Assembly: GCA_037447655.1 (NCBI GenBank)
Contig: JBBHKE010003137.1
Location: 1 to 22,768, forward strand
DNA: 22,768 bases
Source: Zygnema cylindricum
Lineage: Eukaryota; Streptophyta; Zygnematophyceae; Zygnematales; Zygnemataceae
Direction of reading: 5' to 3'
Numbering within the stretch: position 1 is the stretch's first letter; each line of letters opens with the position of its first letter. This document shows, one piece after another, positions 17,924 to 22,768 of this stretch. The notes beneath the pieces were generated by a model. That model searched no databases. It had not been told where the DNA came from and saw only the letters and a program-made list of their open reading frames with translations. The position numbers were made by a program, and so were the translations under genes.

Positions 17924-18354
17924 CAGTGTTGTGAATTGGGTAAAAACTTATCGCGATAAAACGGTTATCGATAATTATTGGTTATCGAACGATGAGGGGT
18001 CCTAAAAACAACAAAATTTTTATCGCCGATAAGGGTAAAACGTATAGTATATATATCGGAAATACTCTATACTATAATGTATTATACACAACACATTATA
18101 CAATGTGGCATGCTAATTATAACAATACGTTCCAAAATTGCGTACAAAACAATGCTATTGGACAGTCTGTACCATACAATTATCGTCGATAATTATCGGA
18201 CCCTAAATTTATCGGTAATCCATAACGATATACTATTTTTTCATCGCGATAAGTCGGTTACTGATATATATGACCAATATATCGGTTATTGGTAGTTAAA
18301 AGGAGTTACATATCGGATATCGACAAATAACTACCGATCCAAAACACGACACTA
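17924..18354. mobile_element. TATCG-rich hAT-like TIR element A
   Basis: The left end CAGTGTTGTGAATTGG and the reverse-complemented right end TAGTGTCGTGTTTTGG match over most of 16 bp. The interior is dense in TATCG/CGATA words. It abuts the previous element directly. No 8-bp target duplication is visible, so the assignment to hAT rests on TIR style and on the clearer element at 19571. Confidence 0.5.
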
Positions 18355-18483
18355 CTGTACTTTTTACACTCCCATTCAATCTCTCTATGGAATACCTTTT
18401 CGACATATAAGATGAGTAGCAGGTAGTGAAATTGGGACGAGTCTACAATTCTGCAGATTGGCTTTTTAAGTTAGGAAAAATAT

Positions 18484-19539
18484 TAGTGTTGCGTATCAGT
18501 AGCCATTTGCCGATAACCGATATGTGCCTTTTTTTGACCTACGGAAAATCGATATATCGCGATGAATTAATGATAAGTGTCGAGCTTCATAACCATCGAC
18601 GATAACTGTACGATTCATACCGTACACTTGTAATGCGTAGGGAAAAAATTGTCATGCGTGGCGCGCCATACCATACACTGTACAAATATAATACAATATA
18701 GTATAAACTGTAAAGCGTTGTTGTTCAAATCGTGCAATTTTTTGCTTTTTTCCGATTTCCACGTATAACTGGTGACTCTTGAAAAAATCGCAAAAAAACG
18801 TGGAGTACTTTCTGTACGGTAAACTAAACGGAAAATTTACGATGAAAACTCGAAAAAAAAAACGCGGAAGTAAGTCCTATCGTACGTTGTTATGGGCTTT
18901 TCATGTGATATTTTAGATCGCTACTTTGATCGAGACCGTCGGATCGTCCAAATCTGACGGTTTAAATAAAAAATACCTCAAAACTCACGGAAAAATAAAA
19001 ATTTGTCCGAATGTTTTTCAAAATTTAGACATGACGTTTAATTATCTATCGATCGATGTGCACTCAACGTTGTTACTATTATTTTTTATTTTGCGACCAA
19101 TACAATGTGGGTCTTAAGGCCATATTGTATGTTTTGCGTACAATAAGCATATTGTATGGGCTTACTTTCACCTACTTTTGAACTATGGTTTCAGTGTTAC
19201 ACCATTTGCGCTCGGTAAGTTTGAATTATGTATGGTGGACGGAATTTTTACACGTACGAAATAGTACGGATACAAAATCACTAACGATTTTAACGATTTT
19301 TTCCAATCGTTCAATGCGTTACTTACGTATAATTCGCCGCGATTGAATTGTTAGTACTAAACGGTTTGAACAACTATGGTATAAAGAACTTTGATATAAT
19401 ATACTATATTTTGTACACTTATCGGCGATAACAAAGTTGTTGGTTCTGGAGTGATATACCGGTACACCTCACCGTTCTATAACCGATAATTATTGGTAGT
19501 TGTTTTATCGCAATAAGTTAGATCCGATACACAACACGA
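18484..19539. mobile_element. TATCG-rich hAT-like TIR element B, with nested insertion
   Basis: The left end TAGTGTTGCGTATC and the reverse-complemented right end TCGTGTTGTGTATCGG belong to the same TIR type as elements A and C. CGATA/TATCG words cluster inside both ends (18510-18610, 19415-19520). The middle contains a truncated copy of the 306-bp hAT MITE (to 19187). About 1,056 bp, no transposase ORF. Confidence 0.45.
18868..19187. mobile_element. Truncated copy of the CATAGTTC hAT MITE
   Basis: Collinear with 20016-20321: TGGGCTTTTCATGTGATATT, TAGATCGCTACTTTG, GACCGTC.GATCGT, GGGTCTTAAGG.CATATTGTATG and the right end CCTACTTTTGAACTATG. The left TIR is missing. Extra sequence in the middle (about 18965-19080) distinguishes it from the shorter copy. 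Confidence 0.7.
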
Positions 19540-19570
19540 GGAATTTATATATCGGCTGTGAGGAATCTGC

Positions 19571-19911
19571 TAGTGTTGGGTATCGAAAATCTTTTGCCGA
19601 TATTCGATATATATCAAATTTGAGGTACCCGATAATCGATATATCGCTTCGATATATCAAAAACCAAATTATCGCGATATATCGAAAACCAAATTATCGC
19701 GATATATCGTATCGACACTATATCGAGGCATTAATTTTTTTCCCAATTTTTCCAGCCGCTGGGGTGGGAAAGGAGGGTATCCGTTACCGAGAATGCCCGG
19801 ACACCCGGCGGTATATGGCGATAATTTATGTTGTCGGTATGATATGGGAATTGCCGACGATATTGATATATCGAATATCGAAATTATCATATAATTGCAT
19901 ACCAAACACTA
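19571..19911. mobile_element. TATCG-rich hAT-like TIR element C
   Basis: TAGTGTTGGGTAT (19571-19583) and ATACCAAACACTA (19899-19911) are a 13-bp TIR with one mismatch. Inside is a 25-bp tandem repeat (GATATATCRAAAACCAAATT..., 19651-19675 and 19676-19700, then a partial third) and many TATCG/CGATA words near both ends. hAT transposases bind subterminal repeats, which these words may be. Adjacent 8-mers GAATCTGC and GAATTATT agree only partly. 341 bp, non-coding. Confidence 0.6.
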
Positions 19912-20015
19912 GAATTATTATGCCGTGAAAATATTTTTAACAAGATTTTTATAAGAGGACAAACAGCTTGGTACAACTATAATGTTTAGAGAAACGCACA
20001 TGTGGAGATTCAAAC

Positions 20016-20321
20016 CATAGTTCAAAAGTAGGCGTTTTTATGGTAGGCCTTTGGTCGGTGCCTTTATCGTAAGTTGTGGTATGGGCTTTTCATGTGATAT
20101 TCTTAGATCGCTACTTTGTTCGGCGACCGTCCGATCGTTCGAATCTGACGGTGTAAATTTTTTTCTTTGGTCAAAATGTTTTGATTGGTCCAATTTTTGG
20201 TCCGAATGTTTTAATTGGTCCGAATAGGTCCGAATACAATATGGGTCTTAAGGTCATATTGTATGTCTTGCATACAATAGGCATATTGTAGGGGCCTACT
20301 TTCACCTACTTTTGAACTATG
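20016..20321. mobile_element. hAT-type MITE with exact 8-bp target duplication
   Basis: A perfect 17-bp TIR (CATAGTTCAAAAGTAGG and its complement) is flanked on both sides by ATTCAAAC (20008-20015 and 20322-20329). An 8-bp target duplication is diagnostic of the hAT superfamily. 306 bp, no coding capacity. A left-truncated relative lies at 18868-19187. Confidence 0.88.
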
Positions 20322-20333
20322 ATTCAAACAGAT

Positions 20334-20546
20334 AACCTTGAGTCGTTATTAGTGTTAATGTTTTTTTCTCTTAAAATATCTTTTCTCTGTACACACATGT
20401 CAGATTGTGGATCTGGCGGCTGCGATTGAAAGATAAGATTCTCAGCTCCCGATTGACGGTCTCAAACTGATAATCGGACAGGTGTGCACAGAGAAAATAT
20501 GTTTTAAGTGACGAAAAAAAAAAAACCCTAATAGCGATACACGGTG
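20334..20546. mobile_element. Second fold-back CACCGTG MITE
   Basis: Collinear with 8377-8593, including the central GCGATTGAAAGATAAGATTC and GACGGTCTCAAA. The right end CTAATAGCGATACACGGTG is intact and followed by TA; the left end has decayed (AACCTTGAGTCG in place of CACCGTGTATCG). It begins 12 bases after the hAT MITE ends. Confidence 0.75.
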
Positions 20547-20746
20547 TATATCATAGGGCTACGTGGACAAAGAGAGTTTGGTCGTTGTCGACTATAAAAA
20601 AGAAATTGGCGGACAAGTGGAAGATTGGAGACTGACACCCGTCTGCAGCTTCGGGTTCGTGGATTCCACGTGTTTGTCGCGGTTCTAAAACTTTTATTCT
20701 GTATTGGCAATAAATACTTTGACGCGAAAAATAATATTCCGCCTTA

Positions 20747-21462
20747 GGGTAACATTCCATTAGGCGGTCCTAGTAAATGTACGAACAAGTCTACTGACAG
20801 CGTTTACTGGAAGTCCGCCTCATTTTTTCGGGCCAGTAACGAACCTTCCCCAATTATGATTGGCGCCACATAGGTTAGAGTCAAAATTCTGAAAATCTTA
20901 AAAAATCTACAAACGGAAAGTCAGAACGAAATATTTGTACCACCGGAGGTAAGTTAATGATTCGTACGTCAAGTTTGCAGCTAGATTTTGATTTTCAAAA
21001 TGAAAATCAAAATTTCGAAACAGAATGGCAGAAGGACGCGGCAAACTTTGAATGTCGGTGGATGTCAGACAGAGCGTGCGAGGATATTTTTGACTGACCT
21101 GCATCCAGCGTGGCAGGCAGCACATGGCCTGTACGACGTGTACGCCTGTGATCGCTTGTTCAAAGTATATATTTTTTTGCTTTTTCGCGTGTACCAATGG
21201 TAATCATCGAGTGTGCCCCAACTCTCCTCGCGAGGAGAGTTGGGGCCACTCGATGATGTGCGCAATTGCTTCGGGGATCTCAAAAAGTGAAACATCCAAC
21301 GGTCAATAATGACGCCTACATCATTGGAGCTTCTCGACAGCTTTCCAGTAACGATGTTTTGTTGACAAAAAAAATAAAAATAGTAGGGCTCTGTACGACA
21401 CTGTACGAAAATGTACGGCGTCCAGTAACGAACCCCACTTTTCGTCTAATGGAATGTTACCC
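20747..21462. mobile_element. Harbinger-like MITE with TTA duplication (716 bp)
   Basis: GGGTAACATTCCATTAG (20747-20763) has its perfect complement at 21446-21462, and both ends are flanked by TTA (20744-20746, 21463-21465). TTA duplications and G-rich-start TIRs are hallmarks of PIF/Harbinger. CCAGTAACGAACC occurs subterminally at both ends in the same orientation. No transposase ORF is present. It encloses two inverted repeats, at 20985-21013 and 21203-21257. Confidence 0.85.
21203..21257. repeat. 55-bp near-perfect palindrome without spacer
   Basis: The arms meet at 21230/21231 (CTCG|CGAG). The inner 16 bp of each arm (GCCCCAACTCTCCTCG on the left) pair perfectly, and 11 outer bases (ATCATCGAGTG) pair after one unpaired T in the left arm. 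It lies inside the Harbinger-like MITE, well away from that element's TIRs. Confidence 0.9.
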
Positions 21463-21547
21463 TTATACTATGCAAACTTGTGTGAACTCTTATAAACAAC
21501 GAACTGATTTTACATGCACTAATGTCTACTTTACAAAGATGGTAGAA

Positions 21548-21585
21548 TTACAGTACAGTACTGTAATGTACAGAGTATTTTGTCG
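21548..21585 (+). repeat. GTAC-palindrome repeat, copy B
   Basis: Inverted relative of 7674-7711 (31 of 38 matching). TACAGTAC-A-GTACTGTA at 21549-21565 retains both 8-bp arms. Confidence 0.55.
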
Positions 21586-21881
21586 TATTACATAAAAGGG
21601 AATTGCTAATCGCAGAGACGATTTTTGCTGTGCGCAGGTAGTTGTCAGAAATTGTACATTTGAAGTACAATTTCGTACAGGCTACGTACCTTTAATTTCA
21701 GATATGACGGTCAATCCGTCGAACAACTTTGACTAGCGGAATATTGTACCGGCAGTTAACAAAGTGTCGCGCTTGCAAACGTCGACCGTCATAAAAAAAA
21801 AAAAATTTCACACGGTTGGCGCAGGTTTAATGTAACCAAACTGCGGCAGCAACATATAAATAAAATGGTTGCGCGCAGGTA

Positions 21882-22020
21882 CACCGTGAATCGTTATTAG
21901 ACTTATGTACTCTTTATCGGCGCCCCAAAATTTTGACATTGATACCCGAAATACAGTGACTGATTCTATTTTGTCCGTGACGTTAGTTACGGTTCTTGTA
22001 AATTAGCGTTAAATGGAAAT
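21882..22020 (+). mobile_element. One-ended fragment of the CACCGTG MITE family
   Basis: TA then CACCGTGAATCGTTATTAG begins the copy. The following CCCCAAAATTTTGAC, GATTCTATTTT and TTAGCGTTAA words match the reverse-complemented right half of the 494-bp element at 17430-17923. No opposite TIR was found, so the far end is lost or lies beyond recognition. Confidence 0.6.
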
Positions 22021-22639
22021 TTTGTACTTATTTCATGAATAGTGTGGTGTACGGAATTTGTTTGCTGGTAGAAAACTGTACTTGATTACTGAAAATCGTA
22101 CGAAAATTGTAGTTAACTTATATCGGTTACATACAGAACTGCGCTTAGAATAAACGTGGAGTCGAGTTTGGGACAAACGAGTTCGCAAGCCCAAATTAGA
22201 ATTATGGATTAATTACTTTAAAAGGACGCGACGTGGTACGGATTGTCATATTTTGTACTTTTACCTATTTTAACGTGTATGTAATGACGACGGATTCTGT
22301 ACACCTAAATCAGCGTTATAGAGAAATTACAATTAAACGTTTTTTTCATAATGGTATTGATACACAAATTAGAATCAATGACACTAATTTATTATTGATA
22401 CTAATAATTTTTAACTGCAAAAATGAAATCAACTCGCGAACCGTTACATTGAACTTGGACACATATTAAAGAACGACGTACAACATGTGTAAACTCGCAC
22501 GAAACCAAATAAACTTCGTACAAAATAAAAATGCGTACCCGACTACCCGCATATAAATATCGATGAAACTAAAATGACACGTCGTCACGTCCACAGTGGA
22601 CGTGACAACGAGTTGATTTCATTTTTGCGGCTAACGTGA
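22021..22639. other. Intergenic, no gene recognised
   Basis: AT-rich with scattered GTAC words and no supported gene. A perfect 23-bp palindrome lies at 22584-22606 (GTCACGTCCAC, one base, GTGGACGTGAC). Confidence 0.45.
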
Positions 22640-22768
22640 AGCAGAGGTCGCAAACAGTCAACCGAAACCGTGACTGGCCGTTAACCGACCGCCCGCGCCG
22701 GATCCGGAACGGATTCGGTTGCCAAATTTTGGGGGTCGGGCGGTTACAGTCGGTTGACTCACCAAGAA
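22640..22768 (-). repeat. Dispersed repeat, copy B (runs off the window)
   Basis: Reverse complement of the 3285-3405 repeat, with the same block order (AACCG, CGGATCCGG, ACGGATTCGGTTGCC, GGGGGTCGGGCGG). It is more GC-rich than copy A and appears less decayed, with several CG dinucleotides where A has TG or CA. It continues past the right edge. Confidence 0.7.

Overview
The window looks like repeat-rich nuclear DNA from a land plant or close streptophyte relative. Four things point there: a spliced gene for a SIAMESE-RELATED (SMR)-type cyclin-dependent kinase inhibitor, a family known from land plants; a Copia-type LTR retrotransposon Gag; plant-type AAACCCTA telobox motifs; and many small non-autonomous DNA transposons. 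No bacterial genes, rRNA genes, intact tRNA genes or CRISPR arrays were seen. The species cannot be named from the sequence.

Layout. Bases 1-455 are a truncated copy of a Copia-like leader plus the first codons of gag. Bases 456-3906 are mostly unassignable AT-rich DNA with one dispersed repeat (3285-3405). Bases 3907-7325 hold a gag-only LTR retrotransposon: a 5' LTR part, two tRNA-like SINE heads, a promoter-like segment, a leader with six small hairpins, a 491-codon gag, a second unrecognised ORF, a polypurine tract and a 3' LTR part. No protease, integrase or reverse transcriptase is visible. Bases 7326-11310 are intergenic, with a possible TIR element (7933-8344) and a clear fold-back MITE (8377-8593).

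The one host gene (CDS 12032-13754, three exons, 217 aa) has a long GA-repeat leader and a first intron that is almost pure pyrimidine. Both exon junctions keep frame, and the SMR motif block lies in exon 3. Downstream (13755-17429) there are only T-rich DNA, microsatellites and a telobox pair.

From 17430 to the end the window is a graveyard of terminal-inverted-repeat elements placed nearly end to end: a TA-type MITE family (four copies in the window), a TATCG-rich hAT-like family, a 306-bp hAT MITE with an exact 8-bp target duplication, a 716-bp Harbinger-like MITE with TTA duplications and a large perfect-core palindrome, and an inverted partner of the 3285-3405 repeat at the right edge.

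The retrotransposon parts form one functional unit: LTR promoter, structured leader, Gag and polypurine primer, presumably depending on pol from another element. The SMR gene stands alone. The most unusual signals are the hairpin series shared by the two Copia leaders, the unidentified second ORF of the gag-only element, and the purine leader facing a pyrimidine intron in the SMR gene.
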